Shown: positions 36,360 to 48,129 of the stretch, piece after piece | Position numbering within the stretch: the first letter of the stretch is position 1 | Layout: each line of letters starts with the position of its first letter | Assembly (NCBI GenBank): GCA_002007465.1 | Contig: LNAC01000348.1 | Span: 1,753,178 to 1,817,177 of the forward strand | Origin: Ailurus styani | Lineage: Eukaryota; Chordata; Mammalia; Carnivora; Ailuridae | Reading direction: 5' to 3' | DNA: 64,000 nt | Translations under genes and position numbers: made by a program | The notes under the pieces: generated by a model | What the model was told of the DNA's origin: nothing | What the model saw: only the letters and a program-made list of their open reading frames with translations | Database searches by the model: none

Positions 36360-37275
36360 TTTTTTAGCTTTTAATTTTGATATAATTTGAAATGTACAGG
36401 AAAGATGAAAGAATGGTACAAATAGCATATATATATACATAAAAATTGTGGTATATATACCAATGGAATATTATTCAGCCACAAGAAAGGGGAATATCCT
36501 GACATTTCTGACACCATAGATGGATTATTCTACAAGAGATAAATCAGAGAGAGAAAGAAAAGTACTATATGAAATCACTTATATGTGTAATCCAAAAAAT
36601 TCAAAACTTAAAAAACAGAGATCAAAGTGGTGGTTATGAGGAGATAGGGGTGAGGATGATAAGAGTGTTGGTGTTTAAGGCTACAATACAAACTTGTAAC
36701 CAGTAGTATGTAAGTTGTAGAGATCTAGTACACAGTATAATGAATACAGAAAATAATATTGTACTGTAATGATGTAATGTAGCAAATATTGCCTCCATGG
36801 AAATCATATTAAAATAAAGAAATGCTATAGATACCTTAATTTTACAAAACATAAGAAAAATGGGAAAAAAATTCCATATATTCTTTACCCAGATCCACTG
36901 TTTACATTCTACAACATTTACCTTGTCATTCATAGTCCCTGGGCACATCGACAGATGTTTATAGATTTATATGTATCCTACTTTTTCTGAGCCATTTGAG
37001 AGTAAGTTAGAGATATTGCGTCTCTTATAAATACTTCAGTTTGCACATCCTAAGAAAAGAGCATTCTCATGCAAAACCACAGTATGATAATCAAAGTTGG
37101 GAGATTTAATACTGATAGGGAATTTTTTTATGAATAGTCCATATTAAAATTCCATTAATTCTCAGTTATGTCTTTGTAGCTATTTTCATCCAACGAAGGT
37201 GAATCTAGATGATGTATTGCATTTAGGTGCCATGTCTCTAGCTTCTGATTTGGAACATTATTAATGAAGAACACT
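36360..37275 (+). mobile_element. Old L1 3' UTR, split by an L1 3' end
   Basis: Outer element: 'ctttaattttgatataattt' at the left and 'gagccatttgagagtaagtt' to 'gaatagtccatattaaaatt' at the right, which read as one old L1M-type 3' UTR. Inner element (about 36428-36825): 'caatggaatattattcagcc' through 'ggtggttatgaggagatagg', another L1 3' end. Both are on the plus strand. Confidence 0.65.
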
Positions 37276-37277
37276 AC

Positions 37278-37352
37278 CTCAAAGACCAATGAGGTACTAT
37301 ATGTTGGTTAAGTGAACATAATAAAAAAAGAAAGAAAGAAAGAAAGAAAGAA
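37278..37352 (+). mobile_element. L1 3' terminal scrap with (GAAA)n tail
   Basis: 'ggtactatatgttggttaag' followed by 'aacataataaaaaaag' and a (GAAA)n run at about 37326-37351. Extreme 5' truncation of an L1. Confidence 0.65.
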
Positions 37353-38412
37353 ATACTGATAAGAGAATCTCATTCCAGAAAATTAAATCTGAACTCCTGG
37401 GAATGAAAAAAAAATTTTCTAGTCTCGCAAAAAAACTCTGCTGATCAGTTTGCAAGTTTTGATGTTTCATAACATTTTTGTTTTACAAAGTATGAGTCAG
37501 TAAAATTTCAAGATTGTTATCACACAGCAAATACACAGCTATGAAAAATAATGTACAGCAGATACATATGATCTTAAATCCTGTACCTATATGTTATTGT
37601 TGGGTACATTACTTTACATTGAATAATAAAGCATAATACTTTCTATCATTAACTAGAAAGTAGAGATAATTCTGTAATGAGTCCTTCACTTTTATGCTGT
37701 TCTTTTAAACTCTGTACTGCTTTTTGATATTCTAATATTAGAACAGTTAACACTATAAGCAGTGCTTTTCTAAATATTTCACTCTTTTTGGAGACTATTT
37801 TCAAAAAAATCTATTGAAATAAGTTAGACAATTCAAAATAACAAAAAAGGCAAAGACAGTTATCAATAATTTTCTTAGTCATCCTATCACTTCATTAAAT
37901 CTGAATTTCAGATAATAGTGCTGTCATTCCTATAGCAATACCAATTATCACAAGTAAGTTCAGGGAAGATTAAACTGCATTATTAAAATTAAAAGTTGTT
38001 CTTACAAATAATGTTACAAATAATGTAGTAACTTAAACTTTCTCCTTCAGCAAGGTAATACTGTCATGAGACTTGCAAATTAAATTAGTAGGTAACATTA
38101 GAAAACTTACTTCGGAAAGTTCTATTTGAATACCTTCTACCAAAACAAAAATTACATGGGGTATCCATTGAGAAATTTTGTCATCTACCATAAAAACCCA
38201 AGTGGTAAATTTGATCATTGCTGATGAAACACTAAAACTATTCAAAAATTTTCTTAAAGTATCAGTTTTTTTGGCTTGGTTTTTTGAAGATTCAACTAAT
38301 GAACAAATTAAAGGGATACTTTTCTTCTGCCCCTTTTTAAAAATAAAAATATATAACTTTCTTAATCTCTTAGAAGATATTTCCTTGGAATAGAAGTACC
38401 AAACTGATAGAC
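37353..38412. other. Intronic sequence without recognised feature
   Basis: A+T-rich. The 131-codon minus-strand frame at 38033-38428 runs into the SINE target site, has no family motif and no acceptor/donor pair that I can support. I treat it as chance. Confidence 0.45.
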
Positions 38413-38432
38413 AAAAATGTACCCACATTTTT

Positions 38433-38646
38433 GGGCACCTGGGTGGCTCAGTGGGTTAAGGCCGCTGCCTTCGGCTCAGGTCATGGTCCCAGGGTCCTGG
38501 GATCGAGGCCCATGTCGGGCTCTCTGCTCGGCAGGGAGCCCGCTTCCTCCTCTCTCCTCTCTCTCTGCCTGCCTCTCTGCCTGCCTCTCTGCCTACTTGT
38601 AATCTCTCTCTCTCTCTGTCAAATGAATAAATAAAATCTTTAAAAA
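38433..38646 (+). repeat. SINEC, young copy
   Basis: Head 'gggcacctgggtggctcagt', an expanded (CTGCCTGCCTCT)n stretch, tail 'aaatgaataaataaaatctt'. Perfect 20-bp target duplication at 38413-38432 and 38647-38666, beginning aaaaatgtaccc. Confidence 0.97.
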
Positions 38647-38666
38647 AAAAATGTACCCACATTTTT

Positions 38667-40270
38667 ATGACTTGTGGTACCTACTGTCAAAATGTTACCA
38701 CAGAAGATTTTCTTCCTATGTTTTATAGAAGAAAAGCACTGAGTTTCTGGCTTAGAAAATAATGAGTTGAAGTGGGTAGGGTGGATTGAAGTAGAAGTTA
38801 TATATTTCAGGTCTTCACAGTACAAACATCAGATGGAAATATTAAGTGTTTTGCTGAGTAAGGTTCTTAAGTGCCAGAAGTATAGAACTGTTTCACAAGA
38901 GCAAAAAGGTAATATTTGAATATTTGAATATGGAGAGAAAACATGACTACCTTTTAAGGCCAGTTAAATCTAAAACTCTTACATGTGATCTGATTTACTA
39001 ATATTGAACAGTGAGTTGTATTTCACTCAAGACTGCCTTCATTTGTTGTTTGTGGGTATTATAATAATGTTCTAGGAAGAGATGGGCCTGTCCTGGAAGC
39101 TTAGACACTTTTTTTCTGCACTGCTTAAAAGAACACCTGGGACAGTCAGTCCTCAATAATATTTTTGGCAGATGGATTTTTCGGACATAAATCAATCAAC
39201 AAACCAATCAGAGGTCCCTTCTTGGAGGTACTGTAGCTCATAGTGATAAGAACTGGTTCTGGCAGAGAAAGATAAGAGCCTGGACCTTTGCAAGACTAGC
39301 CCACGTGGCCATATGCCATGATCCCCTCCTCCTTCCATTCTACAGGCACGTGAGAAAAAGATGACTCACAAACAATGAATATAATTCAGCTCAAAGTAAC
39401 AGAATCAAGTCAGACAATAAGAGTTCAACATCAGTTCTATGAATAAATAACCTAATGAAATCAACATTAGGTTAAACATCTCCTTTCTTTCAATATACAT
39501 ATTTGCTTTCTCGTTAGAACCAAGGCGGGGGTGGGGCTGGGGCAAAGAAGTAGAGGGAACATACTCATCCAAAAAGGTTTGGAGTTAAGATGCTGCTATT
39601 AGCTAACTACGGAAAGATACATTTGTTATTTCATGGTTTAGGATGATGAAGAAATCTGCCTCTAGTCTTCAGGTTGTTAAAATCACATCCAAAAATTAAG
39701 TGGAAAAAATGTACATGTACATGAGTAACCAACACATTCAGGAGATTTCTGTGTATATTTGGTTCAATACCTATAATAGCCACATGGAGAAAAGAGTTAG
39801 CAGAATATGCATATACTTATACTGCTATCCAAAAAGTTTCTTCCTGTTAGGACATGAATGTATATTTACATATCCTAAAATCAGGATTAGCTAATATACT
39901 ATCATATACTTGCATCACAAATGGCTAGTTGTGAAAATAAGTTCAAAATGAAGCCCAGTACAAGAATTTTAAAATTTGTATTTCCTCACCATGAATATAG
40001 TCAGAGTTCAAGTTTTCCCCTACCTTTCTATATGCTTACTTACACATTTTGTATTCATTTTTCTATTGTCTCCGACATTTTTAGTAGTATTTTTTCTTTG
40101 GAGAAAAATACCATCTTAGATCTTAGAAAGATTCTGGTATGACTTATAAAATTATTAAACACAAATGGGTTTTTTGCCTGTAGACACTATTCATTCAATC
40201 CCCACAACATCCAATACATAAATACTATAAACAAAAGGATTAAATTCTCCATATTCACATTAATATAACA
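38667..40270. other. Intronic sequence without recognised feature
   Basis: No repeat or exon recognised in about 1.6 kb. Short frames only. Confidence 0.45.
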
Positions 40271-40274
40271 ATCA

Positions 40275-40480
40275 CCATCATTTTAGGGACACGGTATGTT
40301 GTCTCGTTTACTCCTTCCTCACAACAGGTAAGGAATAGATTCCACTATTCCTGCTTTATGAATATGGAAAGAGAATTTCAGAATGTATGAGAAAATTGCC
40401 CAAGTCTCCTGCTAGTAAGTGGACACAAGATTTAAACCCAAGTACGTTTGATGCAAAGGCCCACCACGTTATAAACTGTT
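40275..40480 (+). repeat. MIR
   Basis: MIR order: 'ctcgtttactccttcctcac', 'attgcccaagtctcctgcta', 'gtaagtggacacaagattta', 'acccaagta'. The central 65-bp core region is recognisable. Confidence 0.7.
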
Positions 40481-40584
40481 CTGAGTCAATTATTTGGAAT
40501 TGTTCACAATTTCCTCTAGAGAAAGCACTATGGCCTACTGTGAACATTGGAAAGAATGTTGGGTGGGAAGCAAGCTGACTGTAC

Positions 40585-41110
40585 TAGTTTTCTATTGCTG
40601 CTATAAGAAATTCCCACAAACTCAGTATCTTAAAACAACACCAGTTTATATTGCTTCTTAAATGAAACATAATACAGTTATATTCATTCTTACACTTCCA
40701 TAGGTCAGAAGTCTGACGTGGGTCTCACTTGGCTAAAATCAAGGTGTCAGCAGAGCTATATTTTTTTTCTGGAGGATCTAGAGAAGATTTATTTCCTTGC
40801 CTCTTCCAGCTTCCTGAGACCACCTACATTCCTTGGCTAGGTTTACGCCTCCATCTTCAAAGCCCGCAATGTAGCATTTCTTTGACCATTCCTGTGCCCT
40901 CACTTCTGTCTCTTGATTACAGCCAAGAAAATTTTCTATTTGGAACTGATGTGATTAGAATGGTCCCAATAATTTAGGATAATCTTCTCATCTCAAGGTC
41001 TGTAACTTAATCACATCAGCAAAGTCCCTTTTTGCCATGTGCGATAATATAGTCACAGATTGTAAAAATGAGAACATGCCCATATTTGGGGGGTTATATG
41101 CGAATGACTG
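40585..41110 (-). repeat. MLT1-type LTR (ERVL-MaLR), antisense
   Basis: Begins 'tagttttctattgctgctat' and continues 'aatcaaggtgtcagcagagc', 'ccttgcctcttccagcttcc' and 'cttctcatctcaaggtctgt', which is the reverse complement of an MLT1 solo LTR. Non-coding and ancient. Confidence 0.7.
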
Positions 41111-41525
41111 ACAATCAAATTTCCCTGCCAGAGTTTTGTTTTTTTTTTAAATATTTTTGGGGAAGATGATTGTTTATAAAAGCAAATCTCATCTTAGCAG
41201 TCCAATAAAGTAAAATAACATAATTAAATAAAAGTAGTAATACAAATATTTTTTTAATCTAATGAAATAAATTTTTGGATAGTAGGAAGAAGAAAGATTT
41301 TTGGATGACTGAATATTATATAGGAGAGTGGGGCCCATTTTAAATATTTAAAGAAAAAATCTGGGACATGGAAATATGATCCTCTGCTGGGAAGTGGAGC
41401 AGATACTAGATGAAAGGAAGAAGAAAAAACAAAAAAAGAAAGGAAGAAAAATGGGGAGATACTTGTGGAAATAGGGAAACAGAATAGATATAAACTTCCA
41501 AATAATAATCATTAAAACAATATTT
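41111..41525. other. Intronic sequence without recognised feature
   Basis: A-rich and A/G-rich tracts. Nothing recognised. Confidence 0.4.
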
Positions 41526-41762
41526 TTGAGCATTTAATATGTGCCAACTGCCATGATTAGATCTTTAAATTAATTATTTAATCCTTGTAACAATTTGATA
41601 AAGCATGTAATATCATCCCAATTTTACATATGTCATAAATGAAGGTTAAGGAAATTAAAGAATATAGCACAGTGAAAGAAAGTAGTAGAGCCAGGATTCA
41701 AACCCAGCTTAGACTTATTCCAAAGACCATGTTCTTAATTACTGTGCTTAACTATGATAGAA
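41526..41762 (+). repeat. MIR, nearly complete
   Basis: 'gagcatttaatatgtgccaa', 'catcccaattttacatatgt', 'agtagagccaggattcaaac', 'ccaaagaccatgttcttaat'. One of the best preserved MIRs here. Confidence 0.82.
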
Positions 41763-44400
41763 ATTCAGTTCTGGTAGAAATTTAACAACCAGGGAATTCC
41801 AAAATGGTATGGAGTATGTCCCAACATTTGGAAAGAAGATAGTCAAAGATTAACAGATTAAATGCAATAATCGAGAGTCCAAGAATGTGGACAGCACTGG
41901 GAACCCTTCCACCATTTTGCAGACACATTGAGTGACTGGACTTCATTCACTATGAGCGGGTCTAATGAAGGAAAACATGAAAACTGAAAACCAGACAAAT
42001 GAAGGAGGCAAAAACAAAAGCACAACTAGATGGGTAATTGTGCTACTCCAACCAGAATAAAACACAACAGGACTAATTATAATACAGCAAAGTGAATCAG
42101 ACCACAATGCTGAAGTCAGACCAATAGCAAAAGTGATAATGTTGATAATGAGACAAAAGAGATAATGTGATAATGTTGATAAGATCAAGCTCTCTTAATC
42201 TGTTCTAAATTTGGGGTTGGTATTAGAGACTGATACAGGACCTACTCTGCAGGAAGCCAAGTATCTCCAGCTCACTGGCTATGAAAAAGAGGAGGGATAA
42301 ACTTATTCCAGAAAGGTTAGCCTTGCTTAACAATTTGTTTAGAGTTCAATATCCCTATATTGTACCTGCTTTCAAAGAGCTTCTTTTTTTTCTCCCGAGA
42401 TAATACCTCTTTTAAATCTCTACATTCCTGTCTTCCTCCCCTACCCCATCATTAACACCAGAGTTGCAAAAATGGGTTGTTTTGGTAATTAGGTAATTAG
42501 GTTTTTCTGGAAAGATACATGAGCCGAAGTCAATCCAAAAGACAAGAGAAGTAAGAATGAAAGGCTGGGAATATATCTACAGAAAAGAGAAAAGAGGTTT
42601 CACTGAAGACAGAATTTATATTAAGATAGATGAATTTGAGAGAGATGAGCATGTCATAAGCTTCTTTTTCATCAACCTGGAAGTGGACAGCCTGGATTTG
42701 AAGAGACAGTTATACATCAGTACTTGGTTATTCTGAAATCCCGCTACCATCCAGATGTCAGATCCTATTAGTTCACATATGACCACCAATTTCATGAGAG
42801 ATGCCAGGGACACAGTCTCTGGGCTGTCAGCACAATTTTAAATCATGTCATTTAAACATATCCATGTTGGTCTTTACAAGCCCTTGTTTACTATGGGTCT
42901 TAGTCTGAATAAAGATTTTAAATCATTTCATAGTTTAACAGGATTTTTAAGTCACATTTACATTTTTTCTAAGTCGTCTCTTAGCTCAGCTCTTCTCTTC
43001 AAATGCAATAACATGACAATAACAGACGTGGGGATTTCAGATCTTGTTTTAGATGCACAACTGTAAAGTAAGTGAATCTAATCTTTGAGGTACATTCTTT
43101 TCTGTTTTCTATTCTTTTCTGTTTTCTGCATCCTATTCTCCTGATCAGGCAACTAATTTCCTCCTGTTGCCTCTAGCTCCCAACGATTTTTCCCATTGCC
43201 CTTCTCAGTGCAGTACTGGTTGTTATACTTCTGCTGTCCCATCCATGTTAAATTCATTCTTCAAAAGTTCTAGTCTTAAAAAATTGGTCAATATGATAAA
43301 ATGTGAAATAAAGTGCTAATGATAAATGATGTTTAAGGATTATCTCTTTACACACATCACTGATGTTTATCACATATTTAACTACATCTACGAACACATT
43401 ATATACCATGAACTATGCTTGCAGGTTCACATATGTTATCTCATTTTGGGGGTCTTCAATGTCTTTGTTACCCTCGGTTCCAGAGCTACACATAGTCATT
43501 CCTTAAGTCTTGGGTAGCTCCTTAAGAACATGAGAAAACAACTGTCAATATGAACTGCCTGGATACTATGATCAAAAGACTGAACATATTAAAACACAGA
43601 GATAAGTAGTACATGTTTTAATAATAACCAGGAATACAAAAAATGTTTGGATAGTCCTTAGCTGCTGACCCTGGTAAGTCATAACTTGTATTCTTAGGTT
43701 GCTGTATTCTTTCTTTAGGACAAGGAGTGAATAATAATGGATTTTCCTGCCAACCGAGAAGGCTATCAGGAAAGACAGTTTTGGTCAAAGTGCACTTTAG
43801 TGACTTCAAATTATAACATGTAGCTAGCTTTCTGCTCTGTCATTGAGGAAGGTCAAGTCTGGTTAAGTATGTGCTAAGGTCAAAGCTGAATCACAGCTAA
43901 TGTCTAAATATAGATCATCTTTTAAAAACTGTGGCCTCTTTTCCATGGCTGCAGTGTGTACAACACAGGAGTTAGATTTACGCAGAGAAGCTGCCTTTTC
44001 TTAGGGAAAGTAGGTCCAGTGAAAAACACTGGCTTTTAAAATAAGGAAGAAAGTAGGAGTGTGCAAATTAAATAAAGATAAGTTGTTAAAGGTTAACTAG
44101 TTTCTCCTGGTGGTGTTATAAGCAAATGGCATAGTCATTCTCTGGTTCTAAAATATTTAGATGTTTTATTTCAGTCACATAGTGGGAGCTGAGAACAAAT
44201 GTGGGTAAACCAGATACAAAATACCTTCACAGAACATAAGCTAAAACCTATTCCCTTAATTCTTCAGTGTTGAATCATCTGTTATGTCTGGACCGTAAAT
44301 GTGAAGAATGCCAAAGCAGCTCTGGTATTGCCATGGTTTAGTACACATGGACACAAGGAAAAGCAAATCTACCCTGAAAGTAAGTTATCGTCACTGCTCT
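41763..44400. other. Intronic sequence, mostly unassigned
   Basis: About 2.6 kb without a transposon that I can name. It contains a direct repeat gtgataatgttgata at 42133-42147 and 42167-42181. Confidence 0.45.
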
Positions 44401-44404
44401 TGTA

Positions 44405-44965
44405 TTAGTTTCTATTGCTACATAACAAATTACTGGAAATTCAGGGACTTACAATACCTATTCATTATTCCCCAGTTTCTGTTGATCAGAGAAGTGTGGG
44501 CACCGTGTAACTGGGCTCTCTGCTTGGGGTCTCACCAGACTGAAATCAAGGTTTTGGCCTGGCTCTGTTCTCATCTGGAGCTGAGGATCTTCTTCCATGT
44601 ACGTTCAGGCTTTTAGCAAAATTGAGCTGCTTGAAGTTGTAGAACTGAGGTCCACATTTTTGTGGTTACTGCCCATGAGATTTGCTCTCAGCTCTCAGGC
44701 CGCACTCCGGTTTTAGTCATGAGGCCCTCTCACAAGGTAGTTGATTTTTTCAAGGCCAGCACTAGAATCTCTTTTCATTTGGCTATGCTGGGAGGGAACT
44801 TAATGCAATGTAATCATATAGGTGACTATACTATCACCTTTGCTATATAATATAGCCTAAGCAGGGAGGGACTACCTCACTGTATTCACAGGTCCCATCC
44901 ACACTTAAAAGAAGGTATTGCACAGGGCCTGTGGGAACAGAAGCATGAAGGCCATCTTAGAATTA
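44405..44965 (-). repeat. MLT1-type LTR, antisense
   Basis: 'tattagtttctattgctaca' and 'actgaaatcaaggttttggc' at the left, 'gcctgtgggaacagaagcat' near the right. Same family and orientation as 40585-41110, more diverged. Confidence 0.65.
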
Positions 44966-45465
44966 TACCTATAACTATTAATCAGAACAAGGGCTGAATT
45001 CTGAACTATATGATGGAGGAGAGAGCAAAATGTTACTCACCTCCAGAGCCTATATGTTAAATGTAAACGGATTCAATACCAAGAATAATGTTTTCCAGAG
45101 AAAACAAAACAAAACAAAATCTACAAATGTCTACCGAAGGAAGAAACTCAGGTCTCAATCTCAATGTACCCTTTGAATTATGCCCAGTAGAAATGCAAAT
45201 TCCTATACAGACCAATGATAAGGCTTGCAAAGATTTGTGAATGGCTATCTAAAAGATACCTGTACCTCAGTTTTAGGAACCCCAAACCCTAACTTCCTAT
45301 GAAATCACCGCTTTTACCACTATACTCCTTCTTTATATCCAATAGCCGACTATAAGCCAGTGTGGTAACTTTGCATTCTCTAGAGATAAAGTAAAAAATC
45401 AATCTTCAAATTATAACAACGACATTTTCTGGAGTAGGAATTAAATAGCAGATGACCAAGTTTTG
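44966..45465. other. Intronic sequence without recognised feature
   Basis: Nothing recognised between two LTR-like segments. Confidence 0.4.
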
Positions 45466-45469
45466 ATTC

Positions 45470-45990
45470 TGGAGAATACACCCTGTATAATCACCTACTC
45501 AGGAATGTAAGTGGACCAGTGAATATGATGAGATAGTCTTTCCTTTAATTAGATTATATTATCTGGCAAAATGATGGGACACTCACTCTCATGATTACCT
45601 TATGTTATATATGATTCAGTCTGATCACAGTGAGGAAACGGTTTTACTAGCCTTGAAGAAGGTGAGCTACAGTGTGGTAAGAGGGTCACATGGACAGGCC
45701 TTAAGGAACTCTTAGGAGCTGAGAGTAAAACCAGACCGACTAACATCTAGCAAAAAAAAAAAAAAAAAGGGAGGGGGTGCTGCAAGATACTGACCTGAAT
45801 GAGCTTGGAAGAAGACCCCGGGCCTCGGTATCCCAGATGACACCTTAATTTTAGCCTGGTGAGACAAGGGACCAAGCTAATCTCTGACTGAAAAGGTAAC
45901 CAATGAAAACTGTGATAATAAATTTGTGTTCTTTAAACTGTTAACTCGGTGGTAGATTTTTATGCAGTATAGAAAACTAATATATAAACA
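45470..45990 (+). repeat. MLT1-type LTR, sense
   Basis: Internal words 'agagggtcacatggacaggc' and 'gacaccttaattttagcctg', and the end 'gtataga' followed by 'aaactaatata', read as an MLT1 3' half on the plus strand. An A-run at about 45752-45768 interrupts it. Confidence 0.65.
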
Positions 45991-46299
45991 AATTAATAAA
46001 AGTAAACAAACTAACAAAATTAGGTTTAGGAACTTTCTATAGTAACACTCTAAATAACTGAATCCCAACTGATCTTACCACATTTAACATTATTTTCAGG
46101 AAATGTATTGAAAACTAAAACATACTTAAAATAAACACATTATTTTTTGGTACTCCAGGGCACAGTAGATGACAAACCAAACCAAAAACTCCTTAAGGGA
46201 TAAAAGAATGTCAAACCAGTGGGGACTGAAACAAATAACTCCAACAAGGGTAAAAGAAAATCTGACTCATATATATGCAGAGAAGCAAAGGGCACTTAC
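45991..46299. other. Intron adjoining the EGF-like exon
   Basis: Donor side of the 46300-46402 exon. No repeat recognised. Confidence 0.4.
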
Positions 46300-46402
46300 T
46301 CTGAAAGTTGTTCACTGAGAAGTCTTGAGGATGATAGAATCCTGCTTTGCAAATGCACTGATAGGCTCCAAGCACGAATCCTAGGCCTTTAATCGGCATA
46401 CA
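46300..46402 (-). CDS. GPR158: GPR158 internal exon: EGF-like stalk segment
   Basis: Coding exon of 103 nt. Read on the minus strand it follows a polypyrimidine tract ending in 'tttcatag', starts with a whole TGT (Cys) codon and ends one base into a codon at a consensus donor (A|gtaagt). It encodes 34 residues beginning CMPIKGLGF and ending VNNFQ. The cysteine pattern C-x14-C-x-C followed by KAGFYHP resembles the second half of an EGF-like module. In the GPR158/GPR179 class C orphan receptors such a module forms the stalk between the extracellular Cache domain and the seven-helix domain. GPR158 is a neuronal plasma-membrane receptor reported to bind glycine and to recruit RGS7-Gbeta5. Identity comes from recalled family sequence and from phase compatibility with the exon at 15407-15603. 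GPR179 is the main alternative but seems less likely. Reading past the donor stays open into the intron, so the 62-residue open frame here is not a real protein. Confidence 0.85.
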
Positions 46403-47910
46403 CTATGAAAAAGAAAAAAACAGCAGTAGAGTTGATCATAGTTTAGTTCACAGTATAAAGACCCCCAGATATCTATCACTGCAAATAGTAACAGAACTAC
46501 CACATTTTCCAGAAATAAAGTATCTCTTTTTTGAACTCTTATTTTAGATTTGTTTGTCAACAGGCATTTTTTTTTAGACACCGCAAACTGAGTTTCCTTT
46601 CTAAATATACGCCATTATGACTGTAGGGACCCACAACTTTAACTCATTCAGTTGCCACATGGAGTAAATTTCTAGGCATGGCTTTTGGGTTTGATGCCTC
46701 AAATACATTATTGCTTTAAGAGGTATTTCCAAAGCCTATAAGAATGCCTTAAGAATGATTCCACCAAAATATTTCTATCACAGCAAAGGGAGGTAGATAG
46801 GTCGGTAGGTAGATGGATAGAATATGGGATGTGAAAATTGCTTCTACGAACTAAACATTCACCAAATTTTCATCCTTGGAATAAAATAACACAAGTTGGT
46901 GAAATAACAAAACAAATAAACTTTAAAGTGCAAATTTTCAAGAGAAAAATAAAGATAAAATAATGATCCCAAGGGCTTTTTACCTAAAATCTGTTTCACA
47001 GACGTGTTCTATATGTACATTAAAAAAAAAAAAGATCAGCTTTCTAAATATGTCACATCAATAGATACAATAGATATCTTCCAAAAGCTTAATCTTGGCT
47101 TCTTTCAAAGATATCAGTTAAATCTCATAAAATTTGGCTTAACACACTTCATTTCTGCTACTTTTCATTACATAAGCATGGAATGACTTCTATTAAAATA
47201 CAAACAATACATCAATAAAACAGAATTGTCTCAAGAATACAGTCAACACTGAAATTTCATTTCTACTATCTCTCTACCATGATGCTAATTATTTGACTTT
47301 TTGCTATTATAATCAATTAGAAAATCTTATAATATAATAGATTTCAGTTATAAAATGTCTCCTTAACACAGGAGCCCTGAAGAGAAAACTCTAAATAATT
47401 TGAATAATAATTCCACAATCTAAGCTTAATGGTTGATATCAAGATCAATATTACATACTATGAAAACTCCAAGAAATAGAAAAATATTTATATATAAGGT
47501 ACCAAGAGCTAATACATGTTCTAAATTCATACAGATATAATTTAAAAAAGTGTTTAACAAAGAGCTTTCTAAGAGACCTCCTTGAATATTCTATTTCATT
47601 AATACTACCCCCACCCCCAGCCTTTTTTTTACCCAATACACAATTTATATCTAAGTATACCTTGCAATTGAAAACACAGTTTCTGACCCAGAGTAATGTA
47701 CAAGAAGAGCTAAGCACCAATCAGTTCAACTAAGTTGGCAAGTATTTATGAAATAACTGCTGTGGGCTCAGAAAATTCCTATAGAACCTAACTGAAATAA
47801 CACATGTTATTTATAAAAATCCAGTTATGCAATAGGTCAGATGATATTTCTGAACTATATAAATTACAAACAATTGTAACACTTTGCAGAAGCACTAGTA
47901 TTATGAATAG
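46403..47910. other. Intron upstream of the EGF-like exon, no repeat recognised
   Basis: Acceptor-side intron. The polypyrimidine tract lies within about 30 bp of the exon. A short tetranucleotide-like run (taggtcggtaggtagatgg) occurs at 46798-46817. Confidence 0.45.
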
Positions 47911-47914
47911 AGCA

Positions 47915-48045
47915 TATTATTTGTGGTCAGTCAGAAAATAAGGAGTTGAATTATGACTTTATCACTAACTAGCTATGTGAACTTGGGATGTTCTCTTAAC
48001 TTCTCTGAGCCTTAGTTTTTTAATTTCTAAGAGCAATCATTCAGT
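47915..48045 (-). repeat. MIR
   Basis: Reverse-complement MIR text: 'tatcactaactagctatgtg', 'aacttgggatgttctcttaa', 'cttctctgagccttagttt'. Confidence 0.75.
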
Positions 48046-48129
48046 TGAATTCATGTACAGTTTTGAAGAAGGCAGAAACACCAAGATATCCTAATAGGTT
48101 AGATATGGGGTATAAGAGGAAGAGAAGAA

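Larger units (their letters stand above)
15604..46299 (-). other. GPR158: GPR158 intron (complete, about 30.7 kb)
   Basis: This is the intron between the two recognised exons. In transcript direction it starts gtaagt at 46299 and ends ...ctttcag at 15604. It contains the Tigger2-type transposon, a nearly full-length L1 antisense to the gene, several SINEs, MIR elements and three MLT1-type LTRs. No further GPR158 exon was recognised inside it, and phase continuity does not require one. Confidence 0.8.

Noticed and set aside
38033..38428. 131-codon minus-strand frame as a possible exon or gene
   Set aside because: No recognisable domain and no supported splice sites. Its upstream end reaches the SINE target site, and the opposite strand has a similar-length frame, as expected by chance in A+T-rich DNA.
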